Notes under the pieces: generated by a model | Told to the model about the DNA's origin: nothing | The model's input: the letters and a program-made list of their open reading frames with translations, nothing else | Databases searched by the model: none | Source: Rhodanobacter glycinis | GTDB lineage: Bacteria; Pseudomonadota; Gammaproteobacteria; Xanthomonadales; Rhodanobacteraceae | NCBI RefSeq assembly: GCF_900114325.1 | Contig: NZ_FOSR01000024.1 | Coordinates: forward strand, 1-35,617 | Reading direction: 5' to 3' | DNA length: 35,617 nt | Position numbers and translations under genes: made by a program | Part shown: piece by piece, positions 21,443 through 31,244 of the stretch | Layout of the letters: the number at the start of each line of letters is the position of its first letter | Position numbering within the stretch: the stretch's first letter is position 1

Positions 21443-22528
21443 TCAGGCCGGTCCAGCCGGCAGGATCCGACCATGTTCCACGTGGAACACATGCGCTGGC
21501 AGCGCGGCGAGTGGCGCGGGAAGGTCGGTCCCCGTCACCAGGATCTGTGCCCCGCTCGCCTGGAGCTGTGCCAGCACAGCCTCCTGATGCGCCTGATCCA
21601 GCTCGGAGGCCAGATCATCCAGGCACATCAGCGGCCATTCGCCGCGACGTTCGGCATGCAGGCTGGCTTGGGCCAGCAGGCAGCTCAGGGCCGTGAGCTT
21701 TTCCTGACCGCGGGACAGATGTTCGCGCAACGGCGCATGTTCGAAACCGATCGACCAATCCGCACGATGCGCACCCGCAGTGGTGTGGCCCCGGGCAAGA
21801 TCCCTTCCCCGCTGTTCCGCCAACTGCTCGCCAAGATCGCGCTCATCGGACCAGCCCCGTCGATAACGGCAATCCAGCGCACCCAGTTCGGGAAGCAGGC
21901 TATGTGCCTGCGACTGCAGGTGGGGAAGCAGATCATCCAGATAGCGTCGGCGCCATGTGTCGATGAGGTTCGCGGTCTGCGCCAGCTCGGCCTCCCACGG
22001 CAGGAACAACGACGCTTCCGCAACCGGTTGGCTTCGCAGCAGGCTGTTGCGCTGCTTCAGCGCCCGCTGGTAACGCCGCCACGCCAGCAGGAAATCATGT
22101 TCCACGTGGAACACACCCCAATCGAGGTAGCGCCGACGCTCGTCGGCGGCCCCGGCGATCAGCGCATGCGAACCCGGCTCGAAGCACACCACGGCGCACG
22201 CCTGTACAAGTTGCCCCAGACTCCCCTTCTCGCCATCGATGCGGGCTTCCCAGCGGCTGCCGTTTCGACCCAGTCCGAGCCGGACGGCGTGCCCGTCGGC
22301 ATGGCGCCATTCGCCGAACACGCTGAGCGCGTTTTCGCCTCGCTGCAACAGGGCTTCGCGCGCACCGCTGCGAAAAGAGCGGCCGTGTGACAACAGGAAG
22401 GCCGCTTCCAGCACGCTGGTCTTGCCCGCGCCGTTAGGACCGATGAGCACATGCAGTCCGTCCGACAAACTCAGTTCGACCTCGGTCAGGCAGCGCAAGC
22501 CCTGGATACGCAAGCGTTCCAGTTTCAC
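21443..22528 (-). CDS. recF: DNA replication and repair protein RecF
   Basis: This 361-residue SMC-like ATPase loads RecA at single-strand gaps with RecO and RecR. The chosen start is GTG 22528 (MKLERLRIQGLRC), matching the usual RecF N-terminus; a TTG at 22552 would lie inside a hairpin stem. Walker A is VLIGPNGAGKTSVLEA (~27-42), the signature is LSRGQEKLTALSCLLAQA (~265-282), and Walker B is LMCLDDLASELD (~295). Two copies of VFHVEH (~138-144 and ~346-352) are encoded by perfect parS sequences, so the gene also carries chromosome-segregation signals. Its position between dnaN and gyrB is the ancestral order. Confidence 0.95.
   Translation of the reverse strand: MKLERLRIQGLRCLTEVELSLSDGLHVLIGPNGAGKTSVLEAAFLLSHGRSFRSGAREALLQRGENALSVFGEWRHADGHAVRLGLGRNGSRWEARIDGEKGSLGQLVQACAVVCFEPGSHALIAGAADERRRYLDWGVFHVEHDFLLAWRRYQRALKQRNSLLRSQPVAEASLFLPWEAELAQTANLIDTWRRRYLDDLLPHLQSQAHSLLPELGALDCRYRRGWSDERDLGEQLAEQRGRDLARGHTTAGAHRADWSIGFEHAPLREHLSRGQEKLTALSCLLAQASLHAERRGEWPLMCLDDLASELDQAHQEAVLAQLQASGAQILVTGTDLPAPLAALPAHVFHVEHGRILPAGPA
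21474..21489. other. parS: parS centromere-like site 1 (inside recF)
   Basis: TGTTCCACGTGGAACA is a perfect 16-bp palindrome equal to the bacterial ParB binding consensus. It encodes FHVEH near the RecF C-terminus. It lies about 3 kb from the likely origin. Confidence 0.88.
22098..22113. other. parS: parS centromere-like site 2 (inside recF)
   Basis: This is a second identical TGTTCCACGTGGAACA, 624 bp from the first and in the same codon phase. It encodes FHVEH in the middle of RecF. ParA and ParB are not in the window. Confidence 0.88.
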
Positions 22529-22548
22529 GAATGCGTGCCCCGCATACG

Positions 22549-22582
22549 GCAACGCCGGAACCGCGGACGGTTCCGGCGTTGC
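22549..22582 (-). other. Long hairpin in the dnaN-recF gap
   Basis: GCAACGCCGGAACC and GGTTCCGGCGTTGC form a perfect 14-bp stem with a 6-nt loop, between the dnaN stop and the recF start. No T-run follows. It may attenuate recF or protect the dnaN mRNA end. It swallows the alternative TTG start of recF. Confidence 0.7.
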
Positions 22583-22618
22583 GCAGACGGCGCTAGCCGA
22601 GAATCAGGCACGTGCAGG

Positions 22619-23719
22619 TCAGAGCCGCAGCGGCATGATCACATGGCGGGATTCTTCGTTGTCGTCTTCCTGCACCAGGCAGCTGGACTGCGCATCGCGC
22701 AGGCTCAGGCGCGCCTTGTCGCCGCGCAGCGCGGCCAGAGCATCCAGCAGGTAGCCGACGTTGAAACCCACCGAAAGATCGGAAACCACGGTGTCGGCTT
22801 CCACCTCTTCCACGGCTTCTTCCTGCTCGGGATTGTGCGCCACGAGTCTCAGCTTGCCCGGCGACAGTTCGAGCTTCACGCCGCGGTATTTCTCGTTGGA
22901 CAGGATCGCTGCGCGCTGCAGGGCACCGCGCAGCACTTCGCGATCCAGCGTGGCGTGCTTGTCGGCACCCAGCGGAATCACCGCTTCGTAATCCGGGAAA
23001 CGACCGTCGATCAGTTTCGAGGTAAACACCACGTCGCCGCGGCGAACGCGCAGGTGATTGCGGCCGAATTCCAGTTCGACCATACCGTCGCCGGTCTCGA
23101 ACAAGCCGACCAGCTCGTTGACGCCCTTGCGTGGAATGATGATCTGGCGTCGCGAGGAAACCTTGCTGTCCAGCCGGGTTTCCTTCAATGCGAGACGATG
23201 GCCGTCGGTGGCCACGCAGCGCAAGGTGTGTTCCTGCAGATCCAGCAACATGCCGTTGAGGTAGTAGCGCACATCCTGGTTGGCCATGGCGAAGGCGGTG
23301 CGCTCCATCAGTTCGCGCAGCACTTCTTCCGGCAGCGAAACCTTCTCGACCAGTTCGATCTCGTCGATGGTCGGGAATTCGCTGGCGGGCAGCGTGGCCA
23401 GGGTAAAGCGGCTGCGTCCGGCGCTCAGCGCCACGCGATCGCCATTGAGCTTCATGTCGATACGCGCGCCATCGGGCAAGGCACGCACGATGTCGAACAG
23501 CTTGCGCGCCGGAATGGTGATGTCGCCGTCTTCCAGCTTTTCGGCTTCAGTGGAGGCCACCATCTCCACTTCCAGGTCGGTACCCGTCAGCGACAGCCTA
23601 CCGTCAGCGACCCGAACCAGCAGGTTGGCCAGCACGGGCAGGGTTTGGCGACGCTCGACCACACCCACGACTTGCTGGAGCGGCTTGAGCAGAACTTCTC
23701 GTTGGATGCTGAATTGCAT
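22619..23719 (-). CDS. dnaN: DNA polymerase III beta subunit (sliding clamp)
   Basis: This 366-residue protein has the same length as E. coli DnaN. The start is ATG 23719 (MQFSIQREVLLKPLQQVVG), where family similarity begins; the frame is open upstream but runs into the origin region. Three clamp folds follow: VVERRQTLPVLANLLVRV and LEVEMVAS in the first, TLPASEFPTID near ~130, and the C-terminal hydrophobic pocket region ending HVIMPLRL, where partner proteins bind. Dimers encircle DNA and tether polymerase III. It lies 274 bp downstream of dnaA, with the probable origin in the gap. Confidence 0.97.
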   Translation of the reverse strand: MQFSIQREVLLKPLQQVVGVVERRQTLPVLANLLVRVADGRLSLTGTDLEVEMVASTEAEKLEDGDITIPARKLFDIVRALPDGARIDMKLNGDRVALSAGRSRFTLATLPASEFPTIDEIELVEKVSLPEEVLRELMERTAFAMANQDVRYYLNGMLLDLQEHTLRCVATDGHRLALKETRLDSKVSSRRQIIIPRKGVNELVGLFETGDGMVELEFGRNHLRVRRGDVVFTSKLIDGRFPDYEAVIPLGADKHATLDREVLRGALQRAAILSNEKYRGVKLELSPGKLRLVAHNPEQEEAVEEVEADTVVSDLSVGFNVGYLLDALAALRGDKARLSLRDAQSSCLVQEDDNEESRHVIMPLRL

Positions 23720-23993
23720 GATATGCGCGTCCCCTACACTGCTGTTCTGTTCTTTAAAAGAAGTATTTGTTGTTGCTGTTGGTGCCGTGGATAACTCGAA
23801 TTTCAAAATTTCTCGTTGTTTTTCAATGAATTAGACGAAAAACAAACTGTGTCTCAAAGGCCTTGGTTCTTGTGCGCGGTTTGTGGATAAATTTGCGGCT
23901 CGATCCATCCACCTATTATCCACAGCTTACCCCGGTTTGGTTCAAGGCTTTATGCCCAACCGCACCGGAAATCGCCTGCCAGTCTGCCGCGGA
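23720..23993. other. oriC: dnaA-dnaN intergenic region, probable oriC
   Basis: This 274-bp gene-free stretch has perfect DnaA boxes TGTGGATAA (23882-23890) and TTATCCACA (23916-23924), in opposite orientation. A near-match CGTGGATAA lies at 23786-23794. Between them is AT-rich DNA (23795-23850, including AATTTCAAAATTTC and GTTTTTCAATGAATTAG) that could serve as the unwinding element. Gene orientation flips across this region and the one upstream of dnaA. As I recall, the Xanthomonas origin lies in this same gap. The dnaN promoter must also be here. Confidence 0.75.
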
Positions 23994-25322
23994 TCAACCG
24001 GTGAGGATGCGGATCAGCTGTTCCCAGTCCTGCCGCATGCGCGGATCGGTTTCGCAGAACTTGCGGATCGTGCGACAGGCATGCAGCACCGTGGTGTGGT
24101 CGCGGCCACCGAAGGCCTCGCCGATTTCCGGCAGGCTGTGATCGGTCAGTTCCTTGGACAGCGCCATCGCGATCTGCCGCGGCCGTGCCAGCGAGCGCAC
24201 GCGGCGCTTGGACAGCAGCTCCTGCAGGCGCACGTTGAAGTAGTCGGCGGTGATCTTCTGGATGTTCGGGATCGTCACCGCCTGCGCGTGCGTGGCCAGC
24301 AGGTCGCGCAGGGTTTCCTCGGCGAACGCGGTGGTGATCGGCTTGCCATAGAAGTTGGCGCGCGCCGCCAGCGTGTTGAGCGCGCCTTCCAGGTCGCGCA
24401 CGTTGGAGCGGATACGCTTGGCCAGCAGCATCGCCACGTCCTCGCTCACATCCACGCCCTTGTCGTGCGCCTTGGACAGCAGGATCGCCGCGCGCGTCTC
24501 GAAGTCCGGCGGCTCGATCGCCACCGACAGCCCCCAGCCCAGCCGCGACTTCAGGCGCGGTTCCAGCTTGTCCACTTCCTTCGGATAGCGGTCGCAGGTG
24601 AGGATGATCTGCTGCTTGGATTCGAACAGCGCGTTGAAGGTGTGGAAGAACTCTTCCTGCGTGGTGTCCTTGCCGGCGAAGAACTGAATGTCGTCGATCA
24701 GCAGCGCGTCCACCGAGCGGAAGCGGCGCTTGAACTCGTCCATGTTCTTGGTGCGCAAGGCCTCGATCATCGAGCCGACGAACTGCTCCGAGCGCAGGTA
24801 CATCACCTTGCAGTCGGGCTTGTGCTCGCGCATCAGGTTGCCGGCGGCATGCATCAGGTGGGTCTTGCCCAAGCCGGTGCCGCCGTACAGCAGCAGCGGG
24901 TTGTAGGCGCGGCCGGGGTTCTGCGCCACCTGCATCGCGGCGGCCTTGCCGAGCTGGTTGGACTTGCCTTCGACAAAGGTTTCGAAGGTGTAATGCGGGT
25001 CCAGGTTGTGCGCGAACGGCGCGGCCGCAGGCGCGCTCACCGTGGCACGCGCGGGCGCGGCGGCCTTGGGCGGCAATGGCCGCGCGCTGGACCCCACGTC
25101 CAGTCGCACCGATTGCGGCTGTCCGGTGAGCTGGCTCAGCACGGTCTCGATGCGTGCGAGATAGCGTTCGCGCACCGTGTCCAGGGTGTAGGAGTTGGGC
25201 GCGTACAACTGCAGGCCGGTCTCGTCTTCACGGGCCTGCAGCGGCATCAGCCAGGTATGCAGGTCCTCGGCGTTCAACTCGCTTTCCAGGCGCTCCAGAC
25301 AGCGTCGCCACAAATCACTCAT
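23994..25322 (-). CDS. dnaA: Chromosomal replication initiator protein DnaA
   Basis: This 442-residue protein starts at ATG 25322 ([16 protein letters not shown]); the open frame upstream is not coding. Domain I (~1-85) contains [21 protein letters not shown] proline/alanine-rich linker follows (~90-120). The AAA+ domain III has Walker [15 protein letters not shown] (~145), Walker [14 protein letters not shown] and the sensor [10 protein letters not shown]. Domain IV binds DnaA boxes with [19 protein letters not shown]. It unwinds oriC as an ATP-bound filament. Weak DnaA-box-like repeats upstream (25408-25440) suggest autoregulation. Confidence 0.97.
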   Translation of the reverse strand: MSDLWRRCLERLESELNAEDLHTWLMPLQAREDETGLQLYAPNSYTLDTVRERYLARIETVLSQLTGQPQSVRLDVGSSARPLPPKAAAPARATVSAPAAAPFAHNLDPHYTFETFVEGKSNQLGKAAAMQVAQNPGRAYNPLLLYGGTGLGKTHLMHAAGNLMREHKPDCKVMYLRSEQFVGSMIEALRTKNMDEFKRRFRSVDALLIDDIQFFAGKDTTQEEFFHTFNALFESKQQIILTCDRYPKEVDKLEPRLKSRLGWGLSVAIEPPDFETRAAILLSKAHDKGVDVSEDVAMLLAKRIRSNVRDLEGALNTLAARANFYGKPITTAFAEETLRDLLATHAQAVTIPNIQKITADYFNVRLQELLSKRRVRSLARPRQIAMALSKELTDHSLPEIGEAFGGRDHTTVLHACRTIRKFCETDPRMRQDWEQLIRILTG

Positions 25323-25407
25323 GAATAATCGTCCAACCACGGCAGGGGGCGCTTGTGCGCCAGGTGGACGGCGAAGTCTAGCAGGACGGGGAGTGCTTCC
25401 GGATGGA

Positions 25408-25440
25408 ATATCCACACAACTGTCCACAAGCCTGTCCACA
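25408..25440. promoter_or_regulatory. DnaA-box-like cluster upstream of dnaA
   Basis: Three boxes lie in direct orientation: ATATCCACA (25408-25416), CTGTCCACA (25420-25428) and CTGTCCACA (25432-25440), spaced by 12 bp. Each departs from TTATCCACA by one to three bases. They could be autoregulatory sites or part of a bipartite origin. Confidence 0.6.
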
Positions 25441-25458
25441 GCCGCCGGCACGGTTTGT

Positions 25459-25488
25459 TTGACACTGATACGGCCGGCCCGGCATACT
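25459..25488 (+). promoter_or_regulatory. rpmH promoter
   Basis: TTGACA (25459-25464) and CATACT (25483-25488) are separated by 18 bp, about 39 bp upstream of rpmH. The -35 is a perfect consensus, as expected for a ribosomal protein operon. Confidence 0.7.
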
Positions 25489-25526
25489 CGCAAACCTTTT
25501 TCACCGTATCGAACCCGGAGTACGCC

Positions 25527-25661
25527 ATGAAGCGGACCTTCCAGCCCAGCAAGCTCAAGCGCGCTCGCACCCACGGCTTCCGTGCCCGCATGGCCACCGC
25601 CGACGGTCGCAAGATCCTGAATGCCCGTCGCGCCAAGGGCCGCAAGCGCCTGATCCCGTAA
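25527..25661 (+). CDS. rpmH: Ribosomal protein bL34
   Basis: This 44-residue basic protein starts [18 protein letters not shown] and ends with KGRKRLIP, the hallmark of bL34. It binds 23S rRNA in the large subunit. ATG 25527 has GGAG upstream. It is followed by rnpA 14 bp later, the universal pairing. Confidence 0.98.
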   Translation: MKRTFQPSKLKRARTHGFRARMATADGRKILNARRAKGRKRLIP

Positions 25662-25675
25662 GCGGCCTGCATTTC

Positions 25676-26056
25676 ATGCGTGCCGCCGGCCTGCCGCGCG
25701 AAGCGCGGCTTCGCCGCGCCGCAGATTTTGCCGCCATGCGACAAGGCAGCGGCCGCCTCGGCGGTCGCTGCTTTGCTGTGCGTTATCGTCCGAATGGATT
25801 GGGTGAGGCCCGCTTGGGCCTGGCCATTTCCAAACGCGTGTCCAAGCGCGCCGTCGAGCGCAACCGCATCAAGCGCCTGCTGCGTGAATCCTTCCGCCGC
25901 GTGCGCCACCAATTGCCGCCGATGGACCTGCTGGTGATGGCGCGCGAGCAGGCCGCCGGCCTGCCGGGGCCGGACTTGCTGGCCGAGATCGATGCACTGT
26001 GGCGCAAGCTTCCGGCGTTGAAGCCGCCCGGCGACGCCGCCACAATGGCGTGTTGA
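25676..26056 (+). CDS. rnpA: Ribonuclease P protein component
   Basis: This 126-residue basic protein binds the catalytic RNA of RNase P and helps recognise the 5' leader of pre-tRNA. The RNR motif is clear: SKRAVERNRIKRLLRESFRR (~61-80), preceded by LGLAISKRVSKRA. The N-terminus LPREARLRRAADFAAMRQ is typical. It is cotranscribed with rpmH and followed by yidC after 61 bp. The small gene yidD, often found between rnpA and yidC, is not present. Confidence 0.96.
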   Translation: MRAAGLPREARLRRAADFAAMRQGSGRLGGRCFAVRYRPNGLGEARLGLAISKRVSKRAVERNRIKRLLRESFRRVRHQLPPMDLLVMAREQAAGLPGPDLLAEIDALWRKLPALKPPGDAATMAC

Positions 26057-26117
26057 CTCTTTCTTCCCATCTTCCGCGGCCCGTTGTCGCGGCACCCACG
26101 ATCGGATCTGCTCCGCG

Positions 26118-27863
26118 ATGAACCAGACGCGCACGTTCCTCCTGTTTGCCTTGCTGGCGGTGGCCTACTTCCTGTTCATGGCCTGGGAAAAGGACTACGG
26201 TCCGCATCCCCCCGCGCCCGCCGTGGCCAGCTCGGCCAGTGCTGCTGCGCCGGCCAGCAGTGACAGCGTCAGCGTGCCGACGGCCAGTGGCAGTGCCGCG
26301 GTGCCCGGTGCGACGAGCCCGGCGCCGGGCGCCGCACCGGCGATCGCCAATGCCCCGGCCAAGGTCGCGCCGTCGCAGCAGGTCACCATCAGCACCGATG
26401 TGCTGCGCCTGACCGTGGATACCCGCGGCGGCAGCATCGTGCGTTCGGAGCTGCTCGACTACCCGGTCACGCCGCGCACCAAGAAGAATCCGGACCCGGC
26501 GCCGATCCGCTTGCTGGACGAAACCCCCAGCCACTACTTCGCCGCGCAGGATGGCCTGGTCAGTGCCGACGGCCCGGCCCCCGATCACCGCGCGCTGTTC
26601 CAGGCCGCACAGACCAGCTACACGCTGGCACCCGGCAAGGATGTGCTGGTGGTCGACCTGACCTGGACCGATCCGTCGGGCCTCAAGGTGGTCAAGCGCT
26701 ACACCCTGCATCGCGGCAGCTACGTGGTGGATCTGGATCAGCAGATCGACAACGGCAGCGCCAAGGCATGGAATGGCAATGCCTATCGCCAGCTGCAGCG
26801 CGTCGAGCCGCCGGCTCCGCACTACAGCAATTTCCTGGCACGCATTTCCGACCAGTCGCACTACGGCTTTTTCGGTGCCGCCTGGTACAGCCCCGAGCAC
26901 AAATTCAACAAGCTGGCCTTCGACAAGTTCGCCAAGGAGCCGCTGCACGCCAGTGCCACCGGTGGCTGGGTGGCGATGATGCAGCAGTATTTCGTCGGCG
27001 CGTGGATCCCCAAGGCCGGCGAAACGGACACGTTCTCCACCGCCGTGGTGAATGTCGGCAACACCTCGCGCTACCTGATCCGCAGCGTCGGTCCGCAGAT
27101 CAGCGTGGCACCGGGCAAGCAGGGCGATACCAGCGCGCGTCTGTACGTCGGTCCCAAGCTGCCCGACGTGCTCGGCGCCACCGCACCCGGCTTCCAGCTC
27201 ACCATCGACTACGGCATGTTGAAGATCTTCGCCGTGCCGCTGCACTGGGTGCTGGCCAAGCTGGACAAGCTCACCGGCAACTGGGGCGTGTCGATCATCC
27301 TGCTGGTGCTGCTGATCAACCTGGCCACCTACAAGCTGACCAACGCGCAGTACGCCTCCGCCGCCAAGATGCGCAAGCTCAAGCCGCGCATGGACGCCTT
27401 GAAGGAGCGTTACGGCGACGACAAGCAGAAGATGCAGCAGGCCACCATGGAGCTGTACAAGAAGGAGAAGATCAACCCGGTCGCCGGCTGCCTGCCGATG
27501 CTGATCACCATTCCGATCTTCTACGGCCTGTACTACGTGCTGCGTGACAGCGTGGAACTGCGCCAGGCGCCGTTCTTCGGCTGGATCCACGACCTGTCCG
27601 CCGCCGATCCGTACTTCGTGCTGCCCATCATCTACGCCGCCACCATGCTGATCCAGCAGCTGCTGATGCCGGCCGCCACCGGCATGGATCCGACGCAGGC
27701 GAAGATGATGAAGTTCATGCCGGTGATCTTCGCCGTGATCTTCCTGTTCTTCCCGGCCGGCCTGTGTCTGTACTACGTGGTCAACGGCTTGTGCCGCCTG
27801 GGCCAGCAGTGGTGGGTCACGAAGCGTTACGACGCGATGGACACCAAGGCCAAGACCGCCTGA
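26118..27863 (+). CDS. yidC: Membrane protein insertase YidC
   Basis: This 581-residue inner-membrane protein inserts and folds membrane proteins alone or with SecYEG. TM1 is at ~5-22 (FLLFALLAVAYFLFMAW). A low-complexity Ala/Pro/Ser linker (~30-85) leads into the large periplasmic P1 beta-domain (~90-370). The conserved insertase core follows: TM2 near ~380 (NWGVSIILLVLLINLATY), the cytoplasmic helical hairpin (KMRKLKPRMDALKERYGDD), and TM3-6 (NPVAGCLPMLITIPIFYGLY, the FVLPIIYAATMLIQQLLMP helix, and FAVIFLFFPAGLCLYYVVNG). A core arginine is expected in TM2. It is longer than the Gram-positive type, as in all gammaproteobacteria. Confidence 0.96.
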   Translation: MNQTRTFLLFALLAVAYFLFMAWEKDYGPHPPAPAVASSASAAAPASSDSVSVPTASGSAAVPGATSPAPGAAPAIANAPAKVAPSQQVTISTDVLRLTVDTRGGSIVRSELLDYPVTPRTKKNPDPAPIRLLDETPSHYFAAQDGLVSADGPAPDHRALFQAAQTSYTLAPGKDVLVVDLTWTDPSGLKVVKRYTLHRGSYVVDLDQQIDNGSAKAWNGNAYRQLQRVEPPAPHYSNFLARISDQSHYGFFGAAWYSPEHKFNKLAFDKFAKEPLHASATGGWVAMMQQYFVGAWIPKAGETDTFSTAVVNVGNTSRYLIRSVGPQISVAPGKQGDTSARLYVGPKLPDVLGATAPGFQLTIDYGMLKIFAVPLHWVLAKLDKLTGNWGVSIILLVLLINLATYKLTNAQYASAAKMRKLKPRMDALKERYGDDKQKMQQATMELYKKEKINPVAGCLPMLITIPIFYGLYYVLRDSVELRQAPFFGWIHDLSAADPYFVLPIIYAATMLIQQLLMPAATGMDPTQAKMMKFMPVIFAVIFLFFPAGLCLYYVVNGLCRLGQQWWVTKRYDAMDTKAKTA

Positions 27864-27919
27864 TGCGTTGCTTTTGCGATCATCCCTGATCGCGACGGTC
27901 AATCGCGACGATCAAACGG

Positions 27920-27943
27920 GCGGCCATCCTTGGCCGCACTTTT
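27920..27943 (+). terminator. Terminator after yidC
   Basis: GCGGCCA-TCCT-TGGCCGC is a 7-bp GC-rich stem followed by ACTTTT, 57 bp past the yidC stop. It would end the rpmH-rnpA-yidC transcript before mnmE. Confidence 0.7.
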
Positions 27944-27999
27944 CACAAGAGCGGCCGTGCAGGGTCACCTGCGCGGCCGTCTTCGTTTACGCTTCCCGC

Positions 28000-29343
28000 A
28001 TGAGCCAGCCCACCGACACCATCGCCGCCATCGCCAGTGCCCCCGGTGCCGCCGGTGTGGGCGTGGTGCGTGTGTCCGGACCGAGCGTGCCGCTGATCGC
28101 GCAGGCCCTGCTCGGCCGTGCGCCGCGGCCGCGGTACGCGCATTTCGTCAGCTTCCGCGACGCTGCCGGTGAAACCATCGATCAGGGTCTGTTGCTGCAC
28201 TTCCCTGCTCCGGCCTCGTATACCGGCGAACACGTGCTGGAGTTGCAGGGCCATGGCAGCGCGGTGTTGCTCGATGCGTTGCTGCGCCGCGTGTGCGAAC
28301 TCGGCGCGCGACTGGCGCGGCCCGGCGAATTCACCGAACGCGCGTTCTTGAACGGCAAGCTCGACCTGGCCCAGGCCGAAGCCGTCGCCGATCTCATCGC
28401 GGCGCGCTCGCAGGCCGGAGCGCGCGCTGCGCTGCAATCGATGGAAGGCGTGTTCTCGCGCAAGGTCGAGGTCTTGCTGCAGGCGCTGATCGCGCTACGC
28501 GTGCACATCGAAGCCGCGATCGACTTCCCCGAGGAAGAGATCGACTTCCTCGCCGATCCCGCGATCACCACACAACTCGAAAATCTGCGCGCCGACTTGC
28601 GCGAACTGCTGCGCGAGGCCCGCCGCGGCGTGCGTTTGAACGATGGCCTCAAGGTGGCCATCGTGGGCCGCCCCAACGCCGGCAAGTCCAGCCTGCTCAA
28701 TGCACTGGCCGGCAGCGACCGCGCCATCGTCACCCCCGTCGCCGGCACCACCCGCGACGTGTTGCGCGAAAGCCTCAGCCTCGACGGCATCGCGCTGGAA
28801 CTGGCCGACACCGCCGGCCTGCGCGAGACCGACGACGAAGTTGAACGCGAAGGCGTACGCCGCGCCCATGGCGAACTGCAGCGCGCCGACGTGGCGTTGC
28901 TGGTCACCACCGAGGCCGACGTCGATGCGGACCTGGCGTTCTTCGATGTACTGCCCGCCGGCGTCGAACGCATGGTGTTGATCAACAAGATCGACCTCGG
29001 GCAAACCACCCCACGCGCGGAAACCCGTGGCGGCATCGCCTGCCTGTGGGCTTCCGCGAAAACCGGTGCCGGCCTCGACGCCCTGCGCGACCGGCTGCGC
29101 CAACTGGCCGGAGCCGGCGGCGGCGAGGGCGCCTTCAGCGCACGTCGCCGCCATGTACTGGCACTGGAACAGGTCGGCACGCACCTCGGTCACACTGCCC
29201 GCATCCTCGCCACCAGTCGAGCCGGCGAACTCGCCGCCGAGGAACTGCACCGCGCCCAGCACGCCTTGGGCGAAATCACCGGCAGCTACACCAGCGACGA
29301 TCTGCTCGGCGCCATCTTCGGCTCGTTCTGCATCGGCAAATAG
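28000..29343 (+). CDS. mnmE: tRNA modification GTPase MnmE
   Basis: This 447-residue protein starts at ATG 28000 (MSQPTDTIAAIASAPG); the frame is open further up, but family similarity starts here. With MnmG it builds the cmnm5 modification at U34 of certain tRNAs. The N-terminal tetrahydrofolate-binding domain (~1-118) is followed by a helical region and a G domain (~215-375) with G1 VGRPNAGKSSLLN, G3 DTAGLRE and G4 NKID. The C-terminus is the catalytic CIGK. Its partner mnmG is not adjacent. Confidence 0.97.
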   Translation: MSQPTDTIAAIASAPGAAGVGVVRVSGPSVPLIAQALLGRAPRPRYAHFVSFRDAAGETIDQGLLLHFPAPASYTGEHVLELQGHGSAVLLDALLRRVCELGARLARPGEFTERAFLNGKLDLAQAEAVADLIAARSQAGARAALQSMEGVFSRKVEVLLQALIALRVHIEAAIDFPEEEIDFLADPAITTQLENLRADLRELLREARRGVRLNDGLKVAIVGRPNAGKSSLLNALAGSDRAIVTPVAGTTRDVLRESLSLDGIALELADTAGLRETDDEVEREGVRRAHGELQRADVALLVTTEADVDADLAFFDVLPAGVERMVLINKIDLGQTTPRAETRGGIACLWASAKTGAGLDALRDRLRQLAGAGGGEGAFSARRRHVLALEQVGTHLGHTARILATSRAGELAAEELHRAQHALGEITGSYTSDDLLGAIFGSFCIGK

Positions 29344-29629
29344 GTCGTAGAAACCATCCTCGGTAGACGCGTGGGTAGTCTTGTCGTACCGGGGAAACAG
29401 CCATGCATGGCGATATTCGCGCTGTTCGGCCCTGACGAAGCGCGAGGCGGCGTGCTCGATGTGTGCTGCTATGCAACAATAGAGGCTCTGCGCTTGATGA
29501 AAGACCGGTACTGCACCGGTCGTGGCCCCGCCGTACCGGGCCTGTTTCGAGCGTCATTCATGCCGTCCCCCGTTTCGGCACCCTTGCACACGCGTGTGCT
29601 CCCTCCCTTCAGGTTCTGCCCTCACGTCG
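29344..29629. other. Leader region upstream of the SulP gene
   Basis: No gene is called in these 286 bp; short frames here have no ribosome-binding site or recognisable product. CTGCCC (29616-29621) and GGGCAG (29636-29641) form a hairpin whose loop holds the ATG at 29630. I see no promoter I would trust. Confidence 0.4.
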
Positions 29630-31183
<1,554 letters not shown>

Positions 31184-31244
31184 GCGGTATGATTTGATCG
31201 GCCCTGGGCGGTTGCAGTACAGCGCAGCGACCCTGCCGATGTGA

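Noticed and set aside
25869-27902. 677-codon minus-strand open frame opposite yidC
   Set aside because: It is antisense to an unmistakable yidC and its sequence is low-complexity.
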